59,881 nucleotides of DNA from an uncultured Eubacteriales bacterium (lineage in GTDB: Bacteria; Bacillota; Clostridia; Lachnospirales; CAG-274): NCBI GenBank assembly GCA_949293325.1, contig CASFCZ010000061.1, forward strand, positions 1 to 59,881, written 5' to 3'. Positions within the stretch are counted from its first letter, which is position 1. Every line of letters begins with the position of its first letter. Below, piece by piece: positions 17,754-25,694 of this stretch. Position numbers and translations under genes: made by a program. The notes beneath the pieces are model-generated. The model was not told where the DNA came from, did not search any database, and saw only the letters and a program-made list of their open reading frames with translations.

Positions 17754-20700
17754 ATGCCTAATTTGAGTCTTGATGAAAGTTTTTTTAACGAAGAACCCTA
17801 TAGAAGCTATAAACTTAGAGCCCAGCAGGCAATTCGGGAAATTAGTCTGAAGGTAGTACAGGAGGATGTTAAAAAAGGCAAATCCCACACTATCGGAATT
17901 GACCGTAGAGAACCCCTGAACGACTATCAGATATCTATTTCTGAAACTCTCAGGACAGCTGAAGCAATGAGCACAAGAATCCCTGATGAAGATCTTGATG
18001 CGTTTAACAGACTAAAAGACCTTTTTGCAAAATTATTTCGGGAATATAATGAAAAAACTACAAGGGAATACATACTTGACAATATTTTTCAATATGCAAT
18101 CGATGATGAAGAAGCTGCTAAGGAAAAATTAGAGAAAACAACCGGATATTTTAACAAAAGGAAAGCAAGCAAAGATCTGCAATTTGCTACTGATGTAAAA
18201 AAATTTTTAACCGGTCGCATGGATAATGCCGAAACCGACCTTTCACCAAGCAGGTTAGAAAACAGGCTGGAGTTAGTTGGTCGTATTTTAAATTCAATGC
18301 TTGATGGTGAGAGAACTATAGTTGTTCCAGATGAAGTAAGGTCTACAGCTGAACTGGTCGATCCCAATGCCGAAAGGCCTCAGCCTATTAGACTATCAGA
18401 TGCATCCTGGCTTGATGAATACATTACTAAGGAAACGGGATACAGCCTTTTTGACTGGCAAAGGATATCTTCCCATAATCGTAGAAATATGAAACCAATA
18501 GGTACCGTTTTATTAGATGTACAGGAAGCAATGCCGGGAATAGCTGATTCCTTTATAAAGGGTAATCGTACACCACAGGAAGTTTACTTTGCCATACACA
18601 ATTTTGATGCCGCATTTAATAATGCCTCTACAAAACAGGAAAAAAAGCGAAATCTGGCTGAGTGGCATATCATATATGGAGAAAAAATTTTTGATGTGTC
18701 ACAAATGAGCGACGATGAAAAATGCCAGATTATGGAGGATTTGCTTAAGGGCAAAAGGATAATGGTGGCAAACAAAGACAATCCACCTGAAGTATTAAGG
18801 CTTACCTCCAAGATTCCTGAACTGCAAAATGCCGCTTATATCAATAGCCAATATATCGAGCACAATCAAGCTCATGATCTGGGAAGAGAACGATATTACA
18901 CTCTCAGTGAAGGAATGGAAGGTATTGGCAATCCTTTGGTGACTGATTGTGCAATTCCCATAAAGGATGATGATATTGATATACCCAATATGGGCGGAAC
19001 ATTTGGCGGACTGGAAGTTTCCGAGGAAATCAAGGCATCTATGGAAAAGGCGGATAAGACCGGCGGCATTTATTTCGAAGCAGGCAGTAAAGACGGATAT
19101 TACAGAGTTATGCCAAAATATCCGGAAGCAGGCAGCTATAACGGGGAAACCTTTGATTTAAGAAGGAATGTAAATTTACTGACAAAAGGCATTGCTGATC
19201 TGTTTGTTACCCATGACGGAGGCTTTGATTTTCAAGGTGCCTTAACAAAGCTGAACAAAATATACGATACTGCAATTGCCAATCCAAACAGTGATGAGAT
19301 ATATGATATTCTTGGTATTTCCGAACAGGATCGCAGCAGAATCAAGCCCTTTGTAAAAAGTGTTGAACAAACAAGTCCGTCACGTATGCTTAATTTATAT
19401 AAGATATGGAAAAATTTTGCCGAAAACTGTGTCACAATGCAAATGGCACTGAGTGATGAAAAAATCTCTCCTGAACACAAAAGCCTCCTTGATTCGGAAA
19501 TGAGCAATTTCAGCAATGCCCTGGAAGAACTTAAGGATATGGTCGTTATAGATGTTGACAGGGAAAAAAGAATGTTTGCAGTTACCGAATGTAGCGGTAG
19601 TGCCGCTTTTAATAAAACATTATGGGATTTAGCGGAAAATGCTGATTCCAAATCCGATATATTTGGTATCCGAATAGATCTTCTTGAAGATGACTACAGG
19701 AAAAAATTCAAGGATCTTTCAACAAGACTCAGGTTTGCTCATGGTGAAGAAAAAGACGCTCTCATGGAGGAATTTGAACAACTTAAACATAATATGAGTG
19801 ACAAAAAGATTAACCCAGAGGAACATATTGCTTTCTATGAAGAAGGGAACAGATTAGATGAGCTATTTGAAACCATAAGGGACAAATCTCCGGAAGAAAA
19901 GTTTCATATTATGGAATCGGATAAATTTATATCACAAAAAATAAGGTACTATACCAAAGATAAGTTACAGCATGAATTAATGACTGCCAGAAAAAAGCTG
20001 GAGGAAATTGAAGGGGATAGCGTTGAAGCAATGGCAGCCAAAGAAAAAGCTCAGGATGATGTTAAAAGAGCTGAAGAAAAAGTCGCTTTGTGTTCTACAT
20101 ACAAATATTCTCCATTTAAAACCGATGCTCAAAACCGCCTTGAGGCAGTTAAAGCACAGCTTCAGGATCTTGTAGACAGTGTAGAAAAACATACTAAACT
20201 GGAAACACAGCTTGAAGAAAACTCCATGCAGCTTCAGAACCTTATTGACAATACACACTCAATGGATGAAAGTGGTCAGTTAAGCAGAAAAATTTCCGAG
20301 CTGACAAATAAGCATATTCTTCTTGAGGATCAATTACGAAAAAGCACCCAAAGGCTTCAACAACTTGTAGGGGAGCCCGATCCAATGAAAGGTAATACTT
20401 TAAACAACAAGATAGCTGAGCTTTCAGAAAGATACGCTTCACTTGAATCATATATAAAGGACAATCCCCAAGAGCTACAGCAACTCAAGGACAGTATAAT
20501 GGAAAGCTATACCCTATTAGAAGACAGCTATAAGGAATATAAAGACATGGGCTATTTTGATGTTGAACGTAAATGGGATGTACATTATGCATTTAATCCA
20601 TTGGTATTTGAGCATAATGGTGAAAAATATTCATTGACCTTTGAATCCTTTGCCCCTGAAGTAAATGCCATAATCAATCACCCCGGAGCAAATCCCATGG

Positions 20701-20990
20701 TAAGCGTTGGTATATTTAAGGATGAGGCACATTTTCGGGAATATTATGCACAGGATCACGAGAACATTGAAAACAGTATTGCAAACAGATATAAGCAGTT
20801 TAAAACCATGTATTCTGCCGATAAGGCAAAGGAGCTTCCTACTTATTATGTAGCAAAGGAAGAAAGCAAAGTAACCAGGCTTTCCTTATCCGATATTGTA
20901 TCATCAAGGGAAACATCTTCTTCATCAAAATCTACGCAATTTGCAAAGGATTCGTCTCTTACTGTCAAAAGCAGCGGAAAAAGCAAATAA
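17754..20990 (+). CDS. Large coiled-coil protein of unknown function (1078 residues)
   Basis: I recognise no known family. There is no signal peptide and no membrane helix, so it is cytosolic or exported by a non-Sec route. Residues 1-640 are mixed charged helices with no obvious enzymatic motif. The segment NMGGTFGGLEVSEEIKAS through GYYRVMPKYP (about 408-465) looks like a compact beta-containing domain. Residues about 640-935 are coiled coil, including three tandem repeats of about 40 residues (816-856, 857-896, 897-933). The stretch 935-1040 is again globular (FDVERKWDVHYAFNP, FKDEAHFREYYAQD), and the last 30 residues are Ser-rich and disordered. It has its own promoter, is divergent from a HipA-like pseudokinase and has no operon partner. 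The N-terminal ATG has AAGGAAG upstream. Confidence 0.85.
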   Translation: MPNLSLDESFFNEEPYRSYKLRAQQAIREISLKVVQEDVKKGKSHTIGIDRREPLNDYQISISETLRTAEAMSTRIPDEDLDAFNRLKDLFAKLFREYNEKTTREYILDNIFQYAIDDEEAAKEKLEKTTGYFNKRKASKDLQFATDVKKFLTGRMDNAETDLSPSRLENRLELVGRILNSMLDGERTIVVPDEVRSTAELVDPNAERPQPIRLSDASWLDEYITKETGYSLFDWQRISSHNRRNMKPIGTVLLDVQEAMPGIADSFIKGNRTPQEVYFAIHNFDAAFNNASTKQEKKRNLAEWHIIYGEKIFDVSQMSDDEKCQIMEDLLKGKRIMVANKDNPPEVLRLTSKIPELQNAAYINSQYIEHNQAHDLGRERYYTLSEGMEGIGNPLVTDCAIPIKDDDIDIPNMGGTFGGLEVSEEIKASMEKADKTGGIYFEAGSKDGYYRVMPKYPEAGSYNGETFDLRRNVNLLTKGIADLFVTHDGGFDFQGALTKLNKIYDTAIANPNSDEIYDILGISEQDRSRIKPFVKSVEQTSPSRMLNLYKIWKNFAENCVTMQMALSDEKISPEHKSLLDSEMSNFSNALEELKDMVVIDVDREKRMFAVTECSGSAAFNKTLWDLAENADSKSDIFGIRIDLLEDDYRKKFKDLSTRLRFAHGEEKDALMEEFEQLKHNMSDKKINPEEHIAFYEEGNRLDELFETIRDKSPEEKFHIMESDKFISQKIRYYTKDKLQHELMTARKKLEEIEGDSVEAMAAKEKAQDDVKRAEEKVALCSTYKYSPFKTDAQNRLEAVKAQLQDLVDSVEKHTKLETQLEENSMQLQNLIDNTHSMDESGQLSRKISELTNKHILLEDQLRKSTQRLQQLVGEPDPMKGNTLNNKIAELSERYASLESYIKDNPQELQQLKDSIMESYTLLEDSYKEYKDMGYFDVERKWDVHYAFNPLVFEHNGEKYSLTFESFAPEVNAIINHPGANPMVSVGIFKDEAHFREYYAQDHENIENSIANRYKQFKTMYSADKAKELPTYYVAKEESKVTRLSLSDIVSSRETSSSSKSTQFAKDSSLTVKSSGKSK
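20199..20552 (+). repeat. Three coding tandem repeats of about 40-41 residues
   Basis: Within the 1078-residue protein the blocks starting LETQLEENSMQLQNL, LEDQLRKSTQRLQQL and LESYIKDNPQELQQL recur with spacings of 41 and 40 residues. Each begins LE-x-x-[LI], has QLQ/ELQ-x-L ten positions on, and the first two end K-I-x-E-L-x-x-x-[HY]. The DNA repeats are diverged, so the duplication is old. The third repeat is degenerate after its first half. Confidence 0.7.
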
Positions 20991-21019
20991 AACAGATTTT
21001 ATATAAATCTAAAATTGGT

Positions 21020-21047
21020 GACTTTGCTGGCAAAATTGAGTCTTTTT
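21020..21047 (+). terminator. Possible terminator of the 1078-residue protein gene
   Basis: GACT...AGTC closes an imperfect hairpin with an inner TTTG-CTGG-CAAA stem, followed by TTTTTATA. It lies about 30 nt after the stop codon. The stem is weak and bulged. Confidence 0.4.
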
Positions 21048-21118
21048 ATAAGTAAGATTAAAAAGAAACTCTCAGCTGTCATTTTCTTCTTGAACCCTTT
21101 TTCTTCATAACACAGCAA

Positions 21119-21161
21119 AAACCTCCAAACTGATTTTTATCATATTTCGGCTTGGAGGTTT
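21119..21161 (-). terminator. Probable terminator of sigK
   Basis: A perfect 10-bp stem AAACCTCCAA (21119-21128) with TTGGAGGTTT (21152-21161) and a 23-nt loop; on the minus strand the stem ends in a TTTTTG run. It lies about 95 nt beyond the sigK stop, converging on the upstream gene. Confidence 0.6.
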
Positions 21162-21254
21162 ACTTATTCCCTTGTAAATGTCAATGGATTTTTCAGCCAA
21201 GTTAAGATCCATCCGTTGACAAAACGCAAAAAAATTAACACAGAACATAGTCTG

Positions 21255-21929
21255 TTATTCCATATCCATCTCGTATCTCAGTTTTTCAAGAGCACGCTTT
21301 TCTATCCTGGATACATAACTGCGACTTATGCCCAATATTCTTGCCACCTCCCGCTGGGTCATTTCCTCACCATCTGTAAGACCGTATCTGCATTTTATTA
21401 TATATCTCTCCCGTTCCGTCAGTCTGTCAAGCTTTTTCCTTAATCTTATTATCTCTGACTTCTTTTCTGCTATATCCTCAACACTATCGCTATCGTCAGA
21501 CAACCTCTCTTCAAGGGTTATCTCATTGCCCTCCTTATCTACTCCCACTGTATCCTGAAGACTTATGTCGTTACGATACTTTTTGCTGTTTCTAAGGTAC
21601 ATAAGTATTTCGTTTTCTACACATCTGGAGGCATAGGTAGCAAGCTTACTGCCCTTTTCACCGTTAAATGTATTAATTGCCTTTATAAGACCTATGGTAC
21701 CTATTGATATAAGTTCCTCTGAGTCCGTCTGCTGTACTGTGGAATATTTTTTTACGATATGTGCAACAAGCCTCATATTACGTTCAATAAGCACATCCCT
21801 TGCAGCCCTGTCACCATTTTCCATGTCCTTAATATATTTTGCTTCCTCCTCGGCTGTAAGAGGCTTTTTAAATGAGCTTCCTCCCACATATGCGAACATA
21901 AAAAATACTTCCAGTAATAATCCCAGCAT
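21255..21929 (-). CDS. sigK: RNA polymerase sporulation sigma factor SigK (pro-sigma-K)
   Basis: Sigma-K drives late mother-cell transcription (coat and cortex maturation) in endospore formers. The 224-residue product begins with a hydrophobic pro-sequence (MLGLLLEVFFMFAYVGGSSF) that in the family is removed by the SpoIVFB protease. It continues with region 2 (NMRLVAHIVKKY, ISIGTIGLIKAINTF, KLATYASRCVENEILMYLR) and region 4 with the helix-turn-helix (REVARILGISRSYVSRIEKR). The reading frame is continuous: there is no skin prophage interruption. A CATA-N3-TA element upstream suggests autoregulation. It is monocistronic, between two terminators. Confidence 0.95.
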   Translation of the reverse strand: MLGLLLEVFFMFAYVGGSSFKKPLTAEEEAKYIKDMENGDRAARDVLIERNMRLVAHIVKKYSTVQQTDSEELISIGTIGLIKAINTFNGEKGSKLATYASRCVENEILMYLRNSKKYRNDISLQDTVGVDKEGNEITLEERLSDDSDSVEDIAEKKSEIIRLRKKLDRLTERERYIIKCRYGLTDGEEMTQREVARILGISRSYVSRIEKRALEKLRYEMDME

Positions 21930-21956
21930 TTAAGCACCCCTTAAGGCATTCTTATA

Positions 21957-21984
21957 TACTATATGTGGTTTTATCCTAAAGGTG
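21957..21984 (-). promoter_or_regulatory. Candidate sigma-K (or sigma-E) dependent promoter of sigK
   Basis: On the minus strand CATATAGTA (21957-21965) fits the sigma-K -10 CATA-N3-TA exactly and the sigma-E -10 CATACA-T closely. A CACC (21981-21984) 15 nt upstream fits the sigma-K -35 m-AC-m at slightly short spacing. The start codon is 27 nt downstream of the -10. Confidence 0.5.
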
Positions 21985-22006
21985 TCAAAATAAACCATAT
22001 AAAATT

Positions 22007-22035
22007 ATCCCCTGTCATAACTAATGACAGGGGAT
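22007..22035 (-). terminator. Intrinsic terminator after the zinc-ribbon/TPR gene
   Basis: A perfect 12-bp stem ATCCCCTGTCAT/ATGACAGGGGAT with a 5-nt loop, 7 nt after the stop codon, followed on the minus strand by AATTTTATA. It separates this unit from the sigK promoter. Confidence 0.85.
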
Positions 22036-22042
22036 TTGATAA

Positions 22043-23428
22043 TTACTGTTGCTGCTGTTCCACTATTTCATCATATCTTTCTTGTGCCTCATTTTTTTCT
22101 GCCCTTGAAGGATGGTTATCCACTACCTTCTGGAAATAATCCTTTGCAGTTGTAAAGTCTCCTGCGTCCTGGGCAATTATTCCTAGTCTGAGCATGGCAT
22201 TATACTTCACTTCTGTATCACTTAAGGCACAACTCAGACAGTTATTGTAATTTGTCTTTGCTTCCTCCTCATTGCCCTGTCTTTCAGCTTCAATACCCTG
22301 ATCATAATATACCTCAGAAGCAGCCGGCAGAACCTGTTGCCTAAGAGAGTTATATCTGTTAATTGTATCATTATCAAAGCCATCTGTACTCAGAGCCATC
22401 AACTGTTGCGCCGCATCAACAAACTGTTCATTGTCATAAAGATCACTTATTGTAGTCAGGGCATTAACTCTTTCCTGAAGCTCCTTTGCATTAATTGTAT
22501 TAAGCTGATTTTGCAACTCCTGATTTTCTTTGGTAAGCTCCTCTGTTATAGAATTGGAATTTGCAGTCAGGTTATCAAAATCCTTTTTTAGACTGTCATA
22601 CTCTCCTGAAACAGTTTCATAAGCTGATTTATACTTTTCTGTATAGCTTGGCATAACAAGCACAGTCATAACTATCACCGTACATATACATCCTACAACA
22701 AACATAATAACGGGATTAACAGGTTTGGCAATCTTTCTGCTGCCTGTATTATCCGTAGGAACATAGTAGGTAGCATATCGCATTTCGTTATTTGATTTTC
22801 TTGGATCAGGGCGTGATTTATCAGGACAAAGTTGTCTGTAATACCCAAGAGCAATAGGATTATTTACATCAAGACGCAGCACCCTGTTAACAATATCCAG
22901 TGCATCATTGTTCCTGCCACGCATAAGATAGCATAAAGAGAGTAAATTAAGTGCCTCAACGAACTTATTATTTATATCAAGTGCTTTTTTTAGCCTTATA
23001 ATAGCAAGATCATCATTCTTCTGTTTAACATACTCCAGCGCCTCATTATACAGGCTGACACTATCTTCCATCTTTTCAGAGTTTCGGATATTTTCGCCAT
23101 AATTATTAAGATACTCAACCGCCAAATTTTTTTCATTGCGGATATTCTGGCTTACTATCCATTGTACAAGAGCATCAGCCATCTGACCTAACTCATAATA
23201 CACCAGCCCCAAAACATTTCTTGCATTAATATTATTTTTATCAAACAAAATACTTCTTTTAAGGCTGTCAACAGCACCCGACAAATCCCTTGCCTTAGCT
23301 TGTTCCAGTCCCTGATTATAAAGCTTTACGGAAATATTATGTGCTTTAGCTATAAGTGCTGCATTTTCCCCACATTCAGGGCATATACTACCTTCATTGA
23401 ATTTATATCCGCAGTTTGGACATCTCAT
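22043..23428 (-). CDS. Zinc-ribbon, TPR and coiled-coil single-pass membrane protein
   Basis: A 461-residue protein with a clear modular layout: a zinc ribbon C3-x2-C6...C16-x2-C19, about four TPR-like helix pairs facing the cytosol (30-200; AINSLK-type pattern in GAVDSLKRSILFDKNN and LAIIRLKKALDINNKF), one transmembrane helix (238-260), a periplasm-side coiled coil (about 265-320) and a second TPR block (about 325-455) ending in poly-Gln. Such proteins are scaffolds; no enzyme motif is present. ATG start overlaps the stop of a 50-residue ORF as ATGA, so the two are translationally coupled. Partners are unknown. Confidence 0.85.
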   Translation of the reverse strand: MRCPNCGYKFNEGSICPECGENAALIAKAHNISVKLYNQGLEQAKARDLSGAVDSLKRSILFDKNNINARNVLGLVYYELGQMADALVQWIVSQNIRNEKNLAVEYLNNYGENIRNSEKMEDSVSLYNEALEYVKQKNDDLAIIRLKKALDINNKFVEALNLLSLCYLMRGRNNDALDIVNRVLRLDVNNPIALGYYRQLCPDKSRPDPRKSNNEMRYATYYVPTDNTGSRKIAKPVNPVIMFVVGCICTVIVMTVLVMPSYTEKYKSAYETVSGEYDSLKKDFDNLTANSNSITEELTKENQELQNQLNTINAKELQERVNALTTISDLYDNEQFVDAAQQLMALSTDGFDNDTINRYNSLRQQVLPAASEVYYDQGIEAERQGNEEEAKTNYNNCLSCALSDTEVKYNAMLRLGIIAQDAGDFTTAKDYFQKVVDNHPSRAEKNEAQERYDEIVEQQQQ

Positions 23429-23577
23429 TTACCGTTACTCCCTGTCTTCTTCTCGGTTTCCACTATCTTAAACATATCCATAATATCCTGTATTTCATTT
23501 TCCGTAATTACCTTTTCTATCTCATCTATTTCATGCATAGGTTTATATTTGGCAATTTCCTTTTTAAAGTCAAACAT
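23425..23577 (-). CDS. Small charged helical protein (50 residues), coupled to the TPR gene
   Basis: A short ORF with good translation signals: AGGAGGG six bases before the ATG at 23577, and a TGA that overlaps the next gene's ATG (ATGA). The product begins MFDFKKEIAKYKPMHEIDEI and is a single amphipathic acidic helix with the sequence EIDEIEKVITENEIQDIMDMF. No membrane segment. I do not recognise it. The strict coupling suggests a partner or regulator of the zinc-ribbon/TPR protein. Confidence 0.7.
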   Translation of the reverse strand: MFDFKKEIAKYKPMHEIDEIEKVITENEIQDIMDMFKIVETEKKTGSNGK

Positions 23578-23658
23578 TTTATTCCCTCCTACTGCTATAA
23601 CTAAATTTATAACACATTTTCTTTAATAAAACAAGGAAAATATTTATTAAGAAGGTAT

Positions 23659-25599
23659 CTATTTTATCATTTCAACAAAAGCTTCTTCGCTAATTATTGG
23701 AATATTAAGTTCCTTTGCCTTCTTGTTTTTGCTTGAAGCAGAATTTACATCATTATTTATCAAATAGTTAGTTTTTGATGATACACTGCCTGTTACCTTT
23801 CCGCCAAGTCTTTCTATTTCTTCCTTTAACTCACGTCTGTTTTTATAAATATGCACATCACCTGTAATAACAAAGCTTATACCATCAAGACTTCCTTTAT
23901 TGATGCCTTCCTCAGGCTCAACAATACTTAAGTATTCCATTGCTTTCTTTACAAGATCAACATTGTCCTTATAGCTGAAATACCTTGTAACTGCACTTGC
24001 TATTATCTCTCCGAAACCATCTATCTCCTCAAGCTCCTCTTGTTTTGCTGAGATTATTCTGTCAATATCATAATCACATTTTTTACAAAGAAGTTTAGCA
24101 TTGCTTAATCCTACATGATTGATTCCAAGAGCATAAATAAAATTAGGCAGAGCAACTTTTTTTGCTTTTTCTATAGAACCCAGAAGATTATCGGCTGATT
24201 TCTTTCCAAAGCCATCCATTTGGGTAATATCATCCCTATATTTTTCAAGACTAAATATATCTGTATAGTTATCGAGATAACCTCTGGAAATAAATTTTTC
24301 TATGGTAGCCTCTGACAAACCCTCAATATTCATGGCATCCCTTGATACAAAATGAACCAGTGCCCTTAATCTTTGTGCCTTACAGTTTGGATTAGTACAC
24401 TTAAGAACCTTACCATCAGCGGAACCCACTATCTCGGTTTCCTCACCGCACACCGGACATTTATCAGGAATAACCAGGGTATTACTTTCAGTCAAATTTT
24501 CAGCCACCTGTGGGATAATCATATTCGCCTTATAAACGGTTATTCTGTCACCTATACCAAGCTTGAGCTGCTCGACTATACTTACATTGTGAAGACTTGC
24601 TCTGCTTACTGTGGTTCCTTCAAGCTCCACACTGTCAAATATAGCTATTGGATTGATAAGCCCTGTTCTTGATGTATTCCACTCCACGTCCCTGAGAACA
24701 GTTTCGGCTACTTCGTCAGCCCATTTGAAGGCAATGGAGTCCCTTGGAAACTTTGCAGTACTTCCAAGTAATTGGGAATAACTGATGCTGTTGTAAGTAA
24801 GCACAAGTCCATCTGTTGCAAACTCATTTTGAGGTATGTTATCCTCAAACCATTTTACTGCATCTTCAACTGTATTTCCTGTTACCACACGGCGTATAAC
24901 GGTCTGAAATCCCATACTGTCAAGATAATCTAACCAGTCTGTCTTTAAATCTCCAAGTGAATTACCTTCAGCACTCACCAGAGAAAAGGCAATAAAACAT
25001 ACATTTCTCTTAGCTGCAATGCTGCTGTCCAGCTGTCTTACAGTTCCACTGCACAAATTTCGTGGATTTTTATATTGTTCCTCTCCTTCCAGAAGACTAT
25101 TAATCCTTTCAAACTCCTTAAAAGAGATAACTGCTTCACCCCTTACTACCATTTCACCCTTAAATGGTATCCTGAAAGGGATGTTTTTAAAACACAAAGC
25201 ATTATGGGTAATATCCTCACCTATTTCGCCGTTTCCCCTTGTAACTGCACTTACCAAAGCGCCGTTATTATATGTCAATACAACGGTAAGTCCGTCCATT
25301 TTATAGGAAAGTATGCCCTCCTTATCTTCAAGAAAACTTTTTAGCCTTTCCACATCTTTTGTCTTATCAAGGGAAAGCATCCTGCTTTCGTGCCTTACCT
25401 TCTTTAAGGAACTTAAAACCGTATATCCTACTTTTTTTGTAGGACTGTCTCCAAGTACTATACCTGTTTCCTTTTCCAGAGCAACAAGCTCATCATAAAG
25501 TTTGTCATACTCAAAATCACTCATTATACTGGAATCCTTCTGATAATAGCTTTCAGCTGCTTTATTTAGAAGTTCCACAAGCTCTTTCATTCTGTCCAT
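23659..25599 (-). CDS. ligA: NAD+-dependent DNA ligase LigA
   Basis: LigA seals nicks during replication and repair using NAD+. Started at the ATG at 25599 (GGAG seven bases upstream) it has 646 residues, slightly shorter than the usual 660-680. Domains: Ia helix pair, adenylation domain with nucleophile K100 in SYKMDGLTVV and RGNGEIGEDITHN, OB fold, the four-Cys zinc finger (CPVCG...CTNPNC), helix-hairpin-helix repeats (MNIEGLSEATIEKF, MDGFGKKSADNLL, IDGFGEIIASAV) and a C-terminal BRCT domain (GISFVITGDVHIYKNRREL). The active-site Met in KMDG replaces the common Leu/Ile and is tolerated. A longer in-frame N-terminus has no ribosome binding site and runs into the upstream terminator. Confidence 0.95.
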   Translation of the reverse strand: MDRMKELVELLNKAAESYYQKDSSIMSDFEYDKLYDELVALEKETGIVLGDSPTKKVGYTVLSSLKKVRHESRMLSLDKTKDVERLKSFLEDKEGILSYKMDGLTVVLTYNNGALVSAVTRGNGEIGEDITHNALCFKNIPFRIPFKGEMVVRGEAVISFKEFERINSLLEGEEQYKNPRNLCSGTVRQLDSSIAAKRNVCFIAFSLVSAEGNSLGDLKTDWLDYLDSMGFQTVIRRVVTGNTVEDAVKWFEDNIPQNEFATDGLVLTYNSISYSQLLGSTAKFPRDSIAFKWADEVAETVLRDVEWNTSRTGLINPIAIFDSVELEGTTVSRASLHNVSIVEQLKLGIGDRITVYKANMIIPQVAENLTESNTLVIPDKCPVCGEETEIVGSADGKVLKCTNPNCKAQRLRALVHFVSRDAMNIEGLSEATIEKFISRGYLDNYTDIFSLEKYRDDITQMDGFGKKSADNLLGSIEKAKKVALPNFIYALGINHVGLSNAKLLCKKCDYDIDRIISAKQEELEEIDGFGEIIASAVTRYFSYKDNVDLVKKAMEYLSIVEPEEGINKGSLDGISFVITGDVHIYKNRRELKEEIERLGGKVTGSVSSKTNYLINNDVNSASSKNKKAKELNIPIISEEAFVEMIK

Positions 25600-25641
25600 G
25601 TCAATTCTCCTTATAATACAGGATATTCTTATATCAAAAAA

Positions 25642-25668
25642 CAGGGAGTGAAAGCTATCCACTCCCTG
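25642..25668 (-). terminator. Intrinsic terminator of the SLH protein gene
   Basis: A perfect 9-bp stem CAGGGAGTG/CACTCCCTG, loop 9 nt, followed on the minus strand by TTTTTTGA; 26 nt after the stop codon and just upstream of ligA. Confidence 0.9.
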
Positions 25669-25694
25669 CTTATTATACCTCTTTAAGGTCAGTC

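Noticed and set aside
20991-21254. Hidden small gene between the 1078-residue gene and sigK
   Set aside because: The 264-nt gap holds only hairpins and short frames without a ribosome binding site.
21255-21929. Skin-type prophage interruption of sigK
   Set aside because: The sigK frame is continuous across both conserved regions.
25600-25662. Longer N-terminus of LigA
   Set aside because: It would begin inside the terminator of the SLH gene; the ATG at 25599 has GGAG at seven bases.
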